This document shows, piece by piece, positions 17,729-25,968 of a DNA stretch of 60,300 nt. The notes under the pieces were generated by a model that was given only the letters and a program-made list of their open reading frames with translations, was not told the DNA's origin and did no database searches. The stretch comes from a bacterium. GTDB taxonomy: Bacteria; Vulcanimicrobiota; Xenobia; Xenobiales; JADMJV01. The stretch lies in contig JASBRJ010000039.1 of NCBI GenBank assembly GCA_030149525.1, forward strand, positions 1 to 60,300. Reading direction: 5' to 3'. Made by a program: the position numbers and the translations under genes. The stretch's first letter is position 1, and the number at the start of each line of letters is the position of its first letter.

Positions 17729-19102
17729 ATGGTAAAGAAACCCCGACTGACTCTAGTCCATCCATGCGTTGGGCGGCATCGCAACGAGCCCTATTTAAGG
17801 AGTTGGCAGATGGAGCCCCTGGCGCCCGCTTTGCTCTCGGCTCTCACTCCCGACACCTGGGAGAAATCGTTCTACGACGATCGCCTGGAGTTGATCGACT
17901 ACGATCATCCCACCGATCTTGTGGCTATCTCGGTGGAAACCTACACCGCGCGTCGCGCCTATCAGATCGCCAGTGAGTTTCGTAAGCGTGGCGTGCCGGT
18001 GGTCATGGGCGGCTTTCACCCCACCCTTGTTCCCGAGGAGGCCGGAGAGTTTGCCGAGGCCGTGGTTGTGGGTGAGGCTGAGACGGTGTGGGAAAAGCTC
18101 CTCACCGATTTCGAGAACGGACGACTGGAAAAATACTATCGTTCAGCCAGTGGCCGGGACCGCGCTCAATTGCAGGCGGTGCGCCCCGACCGAAGCCTGT
18201 TCAAAGGGAAGCGCTATCTCCCCATTCGTCTAGTGGAGGCCGGGCGAGGCTGTCATTTTTCCTGTCGCTTCTGCGCTATCGCAAGCTTCTTTGAGAGCAC
18301 TCAGTTGAGGCGCCCTGCTGAAGCTATCGTGGCCGAACTCGAAGAGCTTCGAAAGAACGTGATTTTCTTTGTGGACGACAATGTGACGTCTCGTATGAAC
18401 GAGGCCAAGGAACTGTTTCGAAAGCTGATTCCCCTAAAGCTTCGTTGGATCGGTCAGGCCAGTATCACCGCCGCCTGGGATGAAGAGTTCTTGCAACTTC
18501 TGAAAGCCAGCGGTTGTCAAGGTCTTCTGGTGGGTTTCGAGAGCCTGGAGCCTGAGGTGATCGAGAGCATGGGAAAGAACTTCAACATGGCCAAAGGGGG
18601 CTACGGTCCGGCCATCGCTCAGTTTCGAAAATACGGAATCCGTCTCTACGGAACGTTCATCATCGGCTACGACGGCGACTCCGAGCAAACGGTGGAGCGG
18701 GCCCTTGAGTTTGCTCTGCAAGAACAGTTCTTTCTGGCCGCCTTCAATCACCTCACCCCTTTCCCCGCCACGCCTTTATATCGGGAGTTGGAAGCCGATG
18801 AGCGCCTGATCTATCCCCAATGGTGGCTGAGTGAGAAGTATCGCTACGGCGAGGTGCCGTTCAAGCCGATCGGCTTAGAGCGGGAGAAGATCCAGGAACT
18901 TTGCCATTGGGCCAGGCGCCGATTTTATGGCACCTCTGGCTTATGGCAGAGGGCCAAAGCCGCCACCTGGAACCTTCGTTCCCCTTTCATGACCTGGCAG
19001 TTTTTCGCTATCAACGCCATGATGGGTCGAGATGTGTCCGGCCGTGACGGACTGCCCCTGGGGGATGCGGGTTGGGATGGGAAACTTCTCCCTGTTTCAT
19101 GA
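17729..19102 (+). CDS. B12-binding-domain radical SAM enzyme
   Basis: A 457-residue radical SAM protein. The N-terminal 150 residues form a cobalamin-binding-type Rossmann domain (DLVAISVETYTARRAY, VVMGGFHPTLVPEEA, VVVGEAE). The radical SAM core holds the cluster motif GCHFSCRFC (Cys175, Cys179, Cys182). The C-terminal part has segments typical of the BchE/HpnJ-like group (LLVGFESLEPEVI, LYGTFIIGYDGD, LTPFPATPLYREL). Such enzymes often methylate, cyclise or rearrange unreactive carbons, in lipids and pigments among others. Within this operon a lipid-type substrate is a reasonable guess. The stop overlaps the next start (ATGA). Confidence 0.9.
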   Translation: MVKKPRLTLVHPCVGRHRNEPYLRSWQMEPLAPALLSALTPDTWEKSFYDDRLELIDYDHPTDLVAISVETYTARRAYQIASEFRKRGVPVVMGGFHPTLVPEEAGEFAEAVVVGEAETVWEKLLTDFENGRLEKYYRSASGRDRAQLQAVRPDRSLFKGKRYLPIRLVEAGRGCHFSCRFCAIASFFESTQLRRPAEAIVAELEELRKNVIFFVDDNVTSRMNEAKELFRKLIPLKLRWIGQASITAAWDEEFLQLLKASGCQGLLVGFESLEPEVIESMGKNFNMAKGGYGPAIAQFRKYGIRLYGTFIIGYDGDSEQTVERALEFALQEQFFLAAFNHLTPFPATPLYRELEADERLIYPQWWLSEKYRYGEVPFKPIGLEREKIQELCHWARRRFYGTSGLWQRAKAATWNLRSPFMTWQFFAINAMMGRDVSGRDGLPLGDAGWDGKLLPVS

Positions 19103-20112
19103 TTTTTCGTGAGGCTCAAGAGAAAGACGATGCTCAACTGACTGAGCTTTTCGCCAAGCCCATGCCGGGGGATTTGAGTCTCTCTTTCACTCGGACGCCC
19201 GGCTACCTGGAGTCGTGCGCCAGGTTTGGTCCTCGACGCAGGGTTCTTTCGGCGGTTGAGGGTGACGAGGTGTTGGCTCTTTGCAGTTTTTTTCTGTGGC
19301 CTTACTCTGTTGTCGGGAAGCGGGTGGAAGTCTGGACGGTGGCCGATTTCAGAGCTTTGGACAGCGCGGCCCATCGCAGTGTGACCGGTCGAGGTTGGAA
19401 GGCCCTCCGGGGCTTATTAGAAGGGCGACCAGCGATGATAAGCGTTGTCGACGACAATCCCATTTCCGGTCGCTTGTTCGCAAAGCGTCGGCGGGGATGG
19501 CCGGAGCTTCGTCCGGTTGCTCGGCTCCAGACTCTTATGTTTCCTTTGCTGGGAGAGTATCAGGATGAGATAGGTGTGGTTTGCCCGGCAGCGGAGAGGC
19601 TTTGTGAGTTTTTGAATGTGGATGAGCGCGAGTTGGCTCCCCATATTTTGCCCGGCCATCTTGGCCGCGTGGCGCCGGATCCGGAAGATTTTCTGGGGGT
19701 GACCGACGGGGCCGGGCTTCGTGCTTGTGGGGCTCTCTGGGACCCTTGTCGGTTTCGCCAGACCAGAGTGGCGGATTATCGAGGTTTTTACGCCTCTTTA
19801 CGACGATGGTCTCAGAAGCTGGGACTGGATGTGATGCCGGAACCGGGGAGTAAAGTGGCTGTCGGTTTTGCCTCCTTTCTTCGGGGCGAAGGAGAAGCGG
19901 TGGAGCGAGTGGCTCGCGCTCTATGTCATCGGGCCAGGCGGCGGGGATTGTCGTTTCTGGTGTGGGGAGGGGATGCTCGTGAGAAGCCGCCCTTCCCTCG
20001 GCACTGGCCTCGTTTCAATTATCCCAGCACACTTTATCAACTGGTTTGGGAGGGCGACGACAATCTCGAGGTCGGTTCAGGTCTCTGTGGATACGAGGTG
20101 GCCTGGTTATGA
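19099..20112 (+). CDS. GNAT-like acyltransferase, substrate unknown
   Basis: A 337-residue protein starting at the ATG of an ATGA overlap with the previous gene. The N-terminus (FREAQEKDDAQLTELF...) has the opening strand and helix of GNAT N-acyltransferases, and the following segments (LALCSFFLWPYSV, VWTVADFRAL, ISVVDDNPISGRLF) fit the acyl-CoA-binding half. A second, less clear domain of similar size follows from about residue 170. Translational coupling with the radical SAM gene and the next gene suggests a shared pathway. GNAT assignment is by pattern only. Confidence 0.65.
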   Translation: MIFREAQEKDDAQLTELFAKPMPGDLSLSFTRTPGYLESCARFGPRRRVLSAVEGDEVLALCSFFLWPYSVVGKRVEVWTVADFRALDSAAHRSVTGRGWKALRGLLEGRPAMISVVDDNPISGRLFAKRRRGWPELRPVARLQTLMFPLLGEYQDEIGVVCPAAERLCEFLNVDERELAPHILPGHLGRVAPDPEDFLGVTDGAGLRACGALWDPCRFRQTRVADYRGFYASLRRWSQKLGLDVMPEPGSKVAVGFASFLRGEGEAVERVARALCHRARRRGLSFLVWGGDAREKPPFPRHWPRFNYPSTLYQLVWEGDDNLEVGSGLCGYEVAWL

Positions 20113-20789
20113 GGACGCGAGTCGATCGTCCGGAGGATTTGTCCACTGAGGATGTCGATGAACTCTACCGGTTTTTCTGTGGAAGTTTTGAGGCGGAGCG
20201 AGTCGGCTTTGAGTTGGACCTACGGGAGAAAGATCGGGTCTTGAGAGTCTGGGGTGACTCGGGCTTAGCCGCATTCTCCACTCTTCTTCTCTTTCGTCCG
20301 GAACCTCGCTACAGAGTCTTCTACTCAGGGGATACTTTGACGCGCGGGGAGGCCAGATTGGGTCATCATTTGCCCTCGCTCTGGGCCCGATATGTTTTCC
20401 AGGAAGTGGCCCCCGAAAAGGGGGTAGAGGACTACTGGCTGCTGCTGTGCTCAGGATTTCGGACTTACCGCATTCTGCCCACATTTTTTCAACGCTTCTA
20501 TCCCGGCCCCGAGGGGTCATTGGAGCTTCAGGGGCTTCGAGACGATTGGGCTTCCGTACGGTTCGGCGAGGCCTATTCCAAGGGAATCGTGAGACCGCGA
20601 TTTGCCACAGTCTTGAAAGATCCCGAGCCTCCGGCGCGCCTTGTGGGCGACCCCCATGTACGGTTCTTTCGGGAAGCTAACCCCGGCTATGCCCGAGGTG
20701 AGGAGTTGGTTTGTTTGGTCTCACTGGACCCGAACTATCTTAAGCCTGCAGGTCGGAGATTGGCCTTCTCCAAGACCACGGTATCATGA
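20109..20789 (+). CDS. Acyltransferase-like unknown in the lipid operon
   Basis: A 226-residue soluble protein, started at the ATG of an ATGA overlap (a longer upstream frame lies inside the previous gene). It is not clearly a known family. The run of segments (VLRVWGDSGLAAFSTLLLF, RVFYSGDTLTRGEARL, DYWLLLCSGFRTYRILPTFF) resembles the core of distant GNAT-type proteins, with a strand, a turn, then a helix. It is coupled to genes on both sides by 4-bp overlaps, so it is expected to act in the same pathway as the GH3-like enzyme that follows. Confidence 0.65.
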   Translation: MRTRVDRPEDLSTEDVDELYRFFCGSFEAERVGFELDLREKDRVLRVWGDSGLAAFSTLLLFRPEPRYRVFYSGDTLTRGEARLGHHLPSLWARYVFQEVAPEKGVEDYWLLLCSGFRTYRILPTFFQRFYPGPEGSLELQGLRDDWASVRFGEAYSKGIVRPRFATVLKDPEPPARLVGDPHVRFFREANPGYARGEELVCLVSLDPNYLKPAGRRLAFSKTTVS

Positions 20790-22204
20790 ACCTTTGGGCG
20801 GCTCTCGGTAACAGGCTCTGGCAGCTGGTCAGTTGGCCGGAGTATCGGCGTTTCGGGGCGGGCTTGGGAGACTTGCACGGGGAGCAGTTGTCCTGTTTGG
20901 CGCGGGTGCTCGGCAGAGCGGAATCTTCGGTTTACGGGCTCCGCCACGGTTTGAAGAGAGGCTGGAGCTACTCAAAATTTGCCGACGAAGTTCCTATTAT
21001 CACCTACGATGAGATCTTGCCCTATCTCAAGTTGACCCACGGTCTTATCACGGAAACTGTTCGAGTGTGGGAGCCCACCGGTGGGTCCACAGGTGGATGC
21101 AAGTGGATACCCTGGACAGGCGGTTTGCAACAGGAGTTTCGGAGCGCCGTTTCGGCCTGGATTTTCGATCTCTACCGGCAGTTCCCCGAGGTGAGAAACG
21201 GTCGCAGTTACTGGCAGCTCACTCCCACCGCCGACGTACAGCCTCCCGATTGGTTGAGCGGAGCAACCACTGGTTTCGAAAGTGACGGTGACTACCTGGG
21301 TGCGGCGGGACGCTTGCTTGAGCGCGCGGTGCTTGTGTCGGTTGACAAGAGCCCACAGAGGTTCTGGGAGCGCACCGTAGAGCGATTGGTGACCACGACC
21401 GACCTTCGCCTCATCTCCTGTTGGAGTCCGACCTTCCTGAAGCTCTTGAAGTCCAAGTGCGAAGAGCTTGTGGGTTGTTGGACACCCGAACAGTGGTGGC
21501 CGTCTCTTGGAGTGGTGAGTTGCTGGACCGACGGGCCCTCCTTGCCTTATCGATCAGTTCTGGCGGAGATTTTTCCCACTGTCACAGTCCAGGGCAAAGG
21601 GTTGCTCTCCACCGAGGCTGTCACGACCATCCCCTTTCGAGGTCACTATCCGTTGGCTTACCGAAGTCACTTTTTTGAATTTCAAGACGACTACGGGGGA
21701 TTGGTCCCGGCCTGGGGCGTGGAGAACGGGAAGACCTACGAAGTGATTCAAAGCACCTCGGGTGGGCTGCTCCGTTATCGCAGTGGTGACCGGGTCCGGG
21801 TGACCGGTTTTCTGGGTACGGTGCCCTGTTTTGAGTTTTCCAATCGGAGTGGCGTGGTCGATCGTTTTGGGGAGAAGTTATCTCTTGATTTTCTGCAGAA
21901 GGTGATCGGTTCTTGTGGGGTCGAGGCGGCTCTGGGTTATGAAGATGGAAGTTACGTCCTGTTTCTCAGCCCCATGTCGGAGTCGAGGGCTCGGGAGCTG
22001 TGGGATCAGGTGAATGAGGCGCTGGAGTCGGTCTACACCTATCGAGACTGTCTCGCTCTGGAGCAGTTGGGTCGGTTACGGTGCTTTGTTTTGAGGAGTG
22101 AGGACTGCTGGGAGTTCGCCCGAGAAGACTACGGTCGGCGAAAATTGAATGCGGTCTTGCCGGTGGGAAAATGGAGTCAGATTTTTGGAGGTTCTTTTCT
22201 ATGA
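20786..22204 (+). CDS. GH3-family acyl-adenylating enzyme
   Basis: A 472-residue protein of the GH3 family, known best from plants as acyl-acid amido synthetases that join carboxylic acids to amino acids through an acyl-AMP. The ATP/AMP-binding loop reads EPTGGSTGGCKWIPWT (about residues 95-110). A central LSTEAVTTIPF segment and YRSGDRVRVTGF are at the positions of the family's adenylate-contacting motifs. Bacterial GH3 proteins exist, but most have no assigned product. The gene is coupled by ATGA to both neighbours. It gives this operon a second adenylate-forming enzyme besides the fusion at 14956. Confidence 0.85.
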   Translation: MNLWAALGNRLWQLVSWPEYRRFGAGLGDLHGEQLSCLARVLGRAESSVYGLRHGLKRGWSYSKFADEVPIITYDEILPYLKLTHGLITETVRVWEPTGGSTGGCKWIPWTGGLQQEFRSAVSAWIFDLYRQFPEVRNGRSYWQLTPTADVQPPDWLSGATTGFESDGDYLGAAGRLLERAVLVSVDKSPQRFWERTVERLVTTTDLRLISCWSPTFLKLLKSKCEELVGCWTPEQWWPSLGVVSCWTDGPSLPYRSVLAEIFPTVTVQGKGLLSTEAVTTIPFRGHYPLAYRSHFFEFQDDYGGLVPAWGVENGKTYEVIQSTSGGLLRYRSGDRVRVTGFLGTVPCFEFSNRSGVVDRFGEKLSLDFLQKVIGSCGVEAALGYEDGSYVLFLSPMSESRARELWDQVNEALESVYTYRDCLALEQLGRLRCFVLRSEDCWEFAREDYGRRKLNAVLPVGKWSQIFGGSFL

Positions 22205-22479
22205 GTGAGGTCAGACTGGAAGCCACGGTTTCTGGAAGAGTTCAGGGGGTCTCTTTTCGTTACTACACTCAGCGGACGGCCTTGTCTTTAGGTGTTGTGG
22301 GTTGGGTGCGCAATGAGTTCAACGGTGATGTTCGGTTAGTGGCTGAGGGAGAGCGGGAGAAGTTGGAAGAGTTGCTGGCGTTTGTTCATGAGGGGCCGTC
22401 GTATGCGCGAGTCAGTGGGGTGGAGTTTGAGTGGGGGGAAGCCACGGGGGAGTTTGGGCGGTTTCAGATCATCCATTGA
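22201..22479 (+). CDS. Acylphosphatase
   Basis: A 92-residue acylphosphatase, the normal size. It has the phosphate loop GRVQGVSFR with the catalytic Arg, and the catalytic Asn in GWVRNEFNG. The enzyme hydrolyses carboxyl-phosphate bonds. The start is the ATG within an ATGA overlap with the GH3 gene. Its place as last gene of a lipid-like operon is unusual and may mean that it removes an acyl-phosphate side product, or that it was simply captured there. Confidence 0.93.
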   Translation: MSEVRLEATVSGRVQGVSFRYYTQRTALSLGVVGWVRNEFNGDVRLVAEGEREKLEELLAFVHEGPSYARVSGVEFEWGEATGEFGRFQIIH

Positions 22480-22626
22480 GGCCTTCTTGGCCCGAGACCT
22501 CAACCTCTCTCAAGATAGGCCGCAACTCTGGTGCTGTCCTGGAACCGATTTTTTCGACCGATTGCTCGCCCGACAAGGTCTCAATTGGCCTTCGAAATCC
22601 CCGGCGGGGATTACGTCGATTGAGCC

Positions 22627-23217
22627 TTATTCATCTAGAATCCCTAAAAAGATCTCGCTGAGCTGGAACTCCACTCCCTCGAACTTGACGACATCCTCCG
22701 GCCCGTGCAACTCGAGCCCGGAATAGCTCCATCCGTAGGGGCTCTCCGGGTCGGCTTTGGGTTCTCGTCTGACCTCGACAGCCATATCGACCAGATTGAC
22801 AATCCAGTATTCAGCAACGCCCGCCTCGGCATACAGTCCAGATTTTTCTAGCCTGTCATAGTTCAGCGACGTCCTTGCCACTTCTACGATGAGTTCGGCC
22901 CTGGCCGGATGCACTCTACTTCTTTTGCAGTCTAGAGCGTACTCTTTGTCCAGTATCACGGCGTCGGGCTCCGGTTCTGAGTTGTCCGGTGCGGTGAAAG
23001 GCAGCTGAATTCTGATGCTCTTCTGACTGCCAAGTTTGGCGAACAGCAAAGAACTCAAATTCTCGACGGCACCGGAGTGGAGAGGATCCTGAGGGCTCAT
23101 AGAAACGATTTCCCCTCGAAAAAGCTCGACCCTGTCCCTCTCGAAAACGCCGGATTTAGCCAGGCGTTGATATTCCGAGCGGCTCCACGTTCTTGGGCTT
23201 ACGCTGATGAGAGTCAC
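22627..23217 (-). CDS. Uma2-family (DUF820) restriction-endonuclease-fold protein
   Basis: A 196-residue protein of the Uma2/DUF820 family, which has a PD-(D/E)XK nuclease fold and is plentiful in cyanobacteria and other groups. Visible marks are the RDRVELFRGEIVSMSPQ opening, the EPEPDAVILD motif, and ELIVEVARTSLNYDRLEKSGLYAEAGVAEYWIV given here in parts: ELIVEVA supplies the E-x-K-type acidic site and AEYWIV the closing strand. The family's biological role is not settled. It stands alone; about 150 bp with no visible feature separate it from the operon before it. Confidence 0.9.
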   Translation of the reverse strand: MTLISVSPRTWSRSEYQRLAKSGVFERDRVELFRGEIVSMSPQDPLHSGAVENLSSLLFAKLGSQKSIRIQLPFTAPDNSEPEPDAVILDKEYALDCKRSRVHPARAELIVEVARTSLNYDRLEKSGLYAEAGVAEYWIVNLVDMAVEVRREPKADPESPYGWSYSGLELHGPEDVVKFEGVEFQLSEIFLGILDE

Positions 23218-23260
23218 AACGCTATTATATACAGCTCTCTATCGATTCGCCAGAGTTTCG

Positions 23261-24580
23261 CTAAGCCGCAATAATCTCAGCTCCACAGGTATAGAACTTA
23301 TCCAGGTTATAGCCGTAGAATCGATACCCCAAATTGGCCGCCATAGCCTTGAGCAGCATCCGCCGACTCCCCACCAGGCGCCGGGCGATGTTGGCCCAAC
23401 TGTAGGTGTTTTTCCAGGCCGTTTCCACCCCGAGGCGCAGCTGTTCCGCGCTCATAGCGGCCGGTTGATAGACCACATGCTGGCCGTCGTAGAGTTCCCA
23501 GTTGGTGGTAAGTATTCGGTTATCCGAGGCCAGCCGGCGGTGGAGCGGTGTGCCGGGGAAAGGAGTGAGGATGGAGTAACGAGGGAGATCGATCTTGTGC
23601 TTCACCACGAACTCGGTGACCCGGTCGAAGATGTCCGGATTGTCGGCATCAAAACCGAAGACGAAGGTTCCCATGATGGCGATTCCGGCGTCGTGGAGTT
23701 TTCGAATGACCAGGTCGTAACTTTGATATGTATTGAACTTCTTGGCCGATTCAGCCAGGGACTCCATAGAAACCGTCTCAAAACCCACCAGCAAACCGCG
23801 GCACCCACTTTTACGAGCAAGGGCCAACAGTTCGTCGTCCCAGGCGATCTTGGTGGTGGCAAGGCCTGCCCAGCGTATCTTAAGTGGCGCCAACTCTCGA
23901 AATAAAGCCTTTGCATAATCTTCGTCGGCGATAAGATTGAGATCGAGAAAGATGACCGATTTAGCCCCCATCATCTCGATGTCTTCAATCACTTCGCGAA
24001 TGGGCTTCTGGCGCGGCCTTCCCCAGGCGCTCGGCACCACACAGAAGCGACAGTGATGAATGCATCCACGGGTGGCCTCCACGGTGTATGGAGTGAAATA
24101 CCTGTCCAGACCGATAAGGTCCCGGCGCGGTCGGGGGCGGCCGCCCAGGTCGAGGTTGGGGTCTTGCGTATAGCGAGGCTTCAGATCGCCTGCTTTGAAA
24201 TCTCGAAGCAGTTGAGGCCAGGTGTCTTCGGCGTACCCGGTGACTACGCAGTCGGCGTGTTGCTGGGCTTCATCAGGGCAAAGAGTTGGGTGAACTCCGC
24301 CTAACACTACCTTGATGCCGCGGTTTCTCAACTGTCCGGCCAGTTCATAACTTCGGTTGGCGGTCCCGGTGATAGCAGATATTCCCACCAGGTCGGCCTG
24401 CAAGTCGCAAGGGACTTCCTCGATGCCCTCGTCGAAGAGCGCAAGCTCGATATCAAGTTCCGGCGGCACCAGAGCAGCCAGAGTCGACAGAGTCAGCGGG
24501 GCATACCTCAGCGATTTGCCGAAGATGCCGGAACGGTGACGGTAGAGTGGTCCTCGTGGACTCAACAGTGCGACTCTCAT
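23261..24580 (-). CDS. B12-binding-domain radical SAM enzyme (second copy in the window)
   Basis: A 439-residue radical SAM protein with an N-terminal cobalamin-binding-type domain (MRVALLSPRG start, VLGGVHPTLCPDEA) and the cluster motif GCIHHCRFC (Cys173, Cys177, Cys180). Later blocks (LLVGFETVSMESL, IMGTFVFGFDADN, LTPFPGTPLHRRL) match those of the copy at 17729, so the two are paralogues of one subfamily. I start at the ATG at 24580 because it gives the usual N-terminus; the longer frame runs into the divergent gene. Substrate unknown. Confidence 0.9.
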   Translation of the reverse strand: MRVALLSPRGPLYRHRSGIFGKSLRYAPLTLSTLAALVPPELDIELALFDEGIEEVPCDLQADLVGISAITGTANRSYELAGQLRNRGIKVVLGGVHPTLCPDEAQQHADCVVTGYAEDTWPQLLRDFKAGDLKPRYTQDPNLDLGGRPRPRRDLIGLDRYFTPYTVEATRGCIHHCRFCVVPSAWGRPRQKPIREVIEDIEMMGAKSVIFLDLNLIADEDYAKALFRELAPLKIRWAGLATTKIAWDDELLALARKSGCRGLLVGFETVSMESLAESAKKFNTYQSYDLVIRKLHDAGIAIMGTFVFGFDADNPDIFDRVTEFVVKHKIDLPRYSILTPFPGTPLHRRLASDNRILTTNWELYDGQHVVYQPAAMSAEQLRLGVETAWKNTYSWANIARRLVGSRRMLLKAMAANLGYRFYGYNLDKFYTCGAEIIAA

Positions 24581-24666
24581 CCTCAACAGTTGGGCAAAGA
24601 CCGGAAGCTGTCCTCGATCTGCAGCACAGTTTTCTCGGAGGCGGCCTTCACTCAAGCGCCGAAGAC

Positions 24667-25968
24667 ATGCTGACCGTCATGCTAGAGCTCGACAGATATC
24701 TGGAACAGCATCGCGCCGAAGGAGTTCATTGCTCCGAAGGGTCTTTCTCTTTGTCGGCTCGCAAGGCGCTGGAGAAGTTTGCCCAGTATCAGCTTGAATT
24801 TCCCGGGCTGTGGCTGGTGAAGCTCGTTCAGTGCGGTGTCGCTCTCGGCGTCGAGCAGATTATCATCACACTCAAGAAGAATACGCTTGAGGTCACGCTT
24901 CCCCGGGACATCGGCTTGACGGCTCAGGGCCTGTGGGACGGCGTGGTCACAGCCCCTCCTCTGACTCCCGCTCAGCAACATCTGGTCACCGGTCTCCGGG
25001 CTCTCTACGGCCAGCACAACGGCCTGGCCTGGATCTGCCAGGGGGCGGAGGGCACAAGTGCTCTTTCCTTGAGCGACGACAAACTCTCAAAAACGGAGAT
25101 AGATCAGGTGGGGAGTGAGTTTAAGCTCATTGTTGAGCGTCGAAACTCAGGCATCGGGGCAGGGCTCTGGCTCTCTCGTTCTTTGGACGAATTGCAGGCG
25201 GTGAGACGTCTTTGCTGGCTTTCTCCAGTCCCTATCATTCTCGACGGCCGAACTCTTGCCTACAGTGTTGATCCCTGTTCCACAACACTTGCCCGCTGGG
25301 AAGTGGCCCGCCGAAGTGATGGTGAAGAGTTCTTGAGAGTCTTTCGTGATTCCGGGGGGCTGACACCCTCCTCTTCAGATGATAATCCCGTGTTCTTCAC
25401 CAAGTCACCCCCAAAAAAGTTCCCCTATTACCAACGCTGGTCAGGTCGTGAGCCTGGATTCGCCCCGGTCCCGGCACTTTTGACTTTGGAAGCCGGCGAG
25501 GGGATGAAGAGTCAGCTGAGATACGTTCTGGACGGCGCTTTGATCGAAGGTCCGGAACTCCATCTACCGCTTGTTGCGGGAGTGGCGCTTCGCGCTTACT
25601 TATCTGTTCAAGAACTTCAAGTGGACCTGTCTCAGTTTCAAACCAGCATCAAACTGAGCGGCACTCGAGAAGAAGCTTTTCGTAGGCAAGCCCGGGAGTT
25701 CTTTAAAAGTCTGATTGAGCATCTGGACTCGAGTCTTCGAAACACCACAAGTTACGATCCTCAGATGAAAGGGGCAGGAGCGACTGTGGCCACTGCCGCC
25801 ACTTTCCTCAAGTCCAAAGCTCTCTTTCTGGCTCTCGGTCTTCCGGCAGGTCTGCTAGTGGGCGGGAGCGTCGCCACGGCTGTGAAAATGAGAGATTACA
25901 ACCGCCGAATGCAACGGCTCGATCTTCAGAACGCTTGTCGTGCGGGCTTGAGGCAACTGGGTCACTGA
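24667..25968 (+). CDS. Hypothetical protein with possible degenerate GHKL-type ATPase domain
   Basis: Not a family I can name. The 433-residue product starts best at the ATG at 24667, clear of the divergent gene; earlier GTG codons at 24547 and 24556 are possible. The N-terminal stretch with YQLEFPGLWLVKLVQCGVA followed by EQIIITLKKNTLEVTL has the helix-strand order of GHKL (Hsp90/histidine-kinase) ATPases. But the usual Asn and Asp nucleotide ligands are not seen. A single membrane-like segment lies near the C-terminus (LFLALGLPAGLLVGGSVATA). Its 3' end overlaps the coiled-coil gene by 7 bp. Confidence 0.6.
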   Translation: MLTVMLELDRYLEQHRAEGVHCSEGSFSLSARKALEKFAQYQLEFPGLWLVKLVQCGVALGVEQIIITLKKNTLEVTLPRDIGLTAQGLWDGVVTAPPLTPAQQHLVTGLRALYGQHNGLAWICQGAEGTSALSLSDDKLSKTEIDQVGSEFKLIVERRNSGIGAGLWLSRSLDELQAVRRLCWLSPVPIILDGRTLAYSVDPCSTTLARWEVARRSDGEEFLRVFRDSGGLTPSSSDDNPVFFTKSPPKKFPYYQRWSGREPGFAPVPALLTLEAGEGMKSQLRYVLDGALIEGPELHLPLVAGVALRAYLSVQELQVDLSQFQTSIKLSGTREEAFRRQAREFFKSLIEHLDSSLRNTTSYDPQMKGAGATVATAATFLKSKALFLALGLPAGLLVGGSVATAVKMRDYNRRMQRLDLQNACRAGLRQLGH

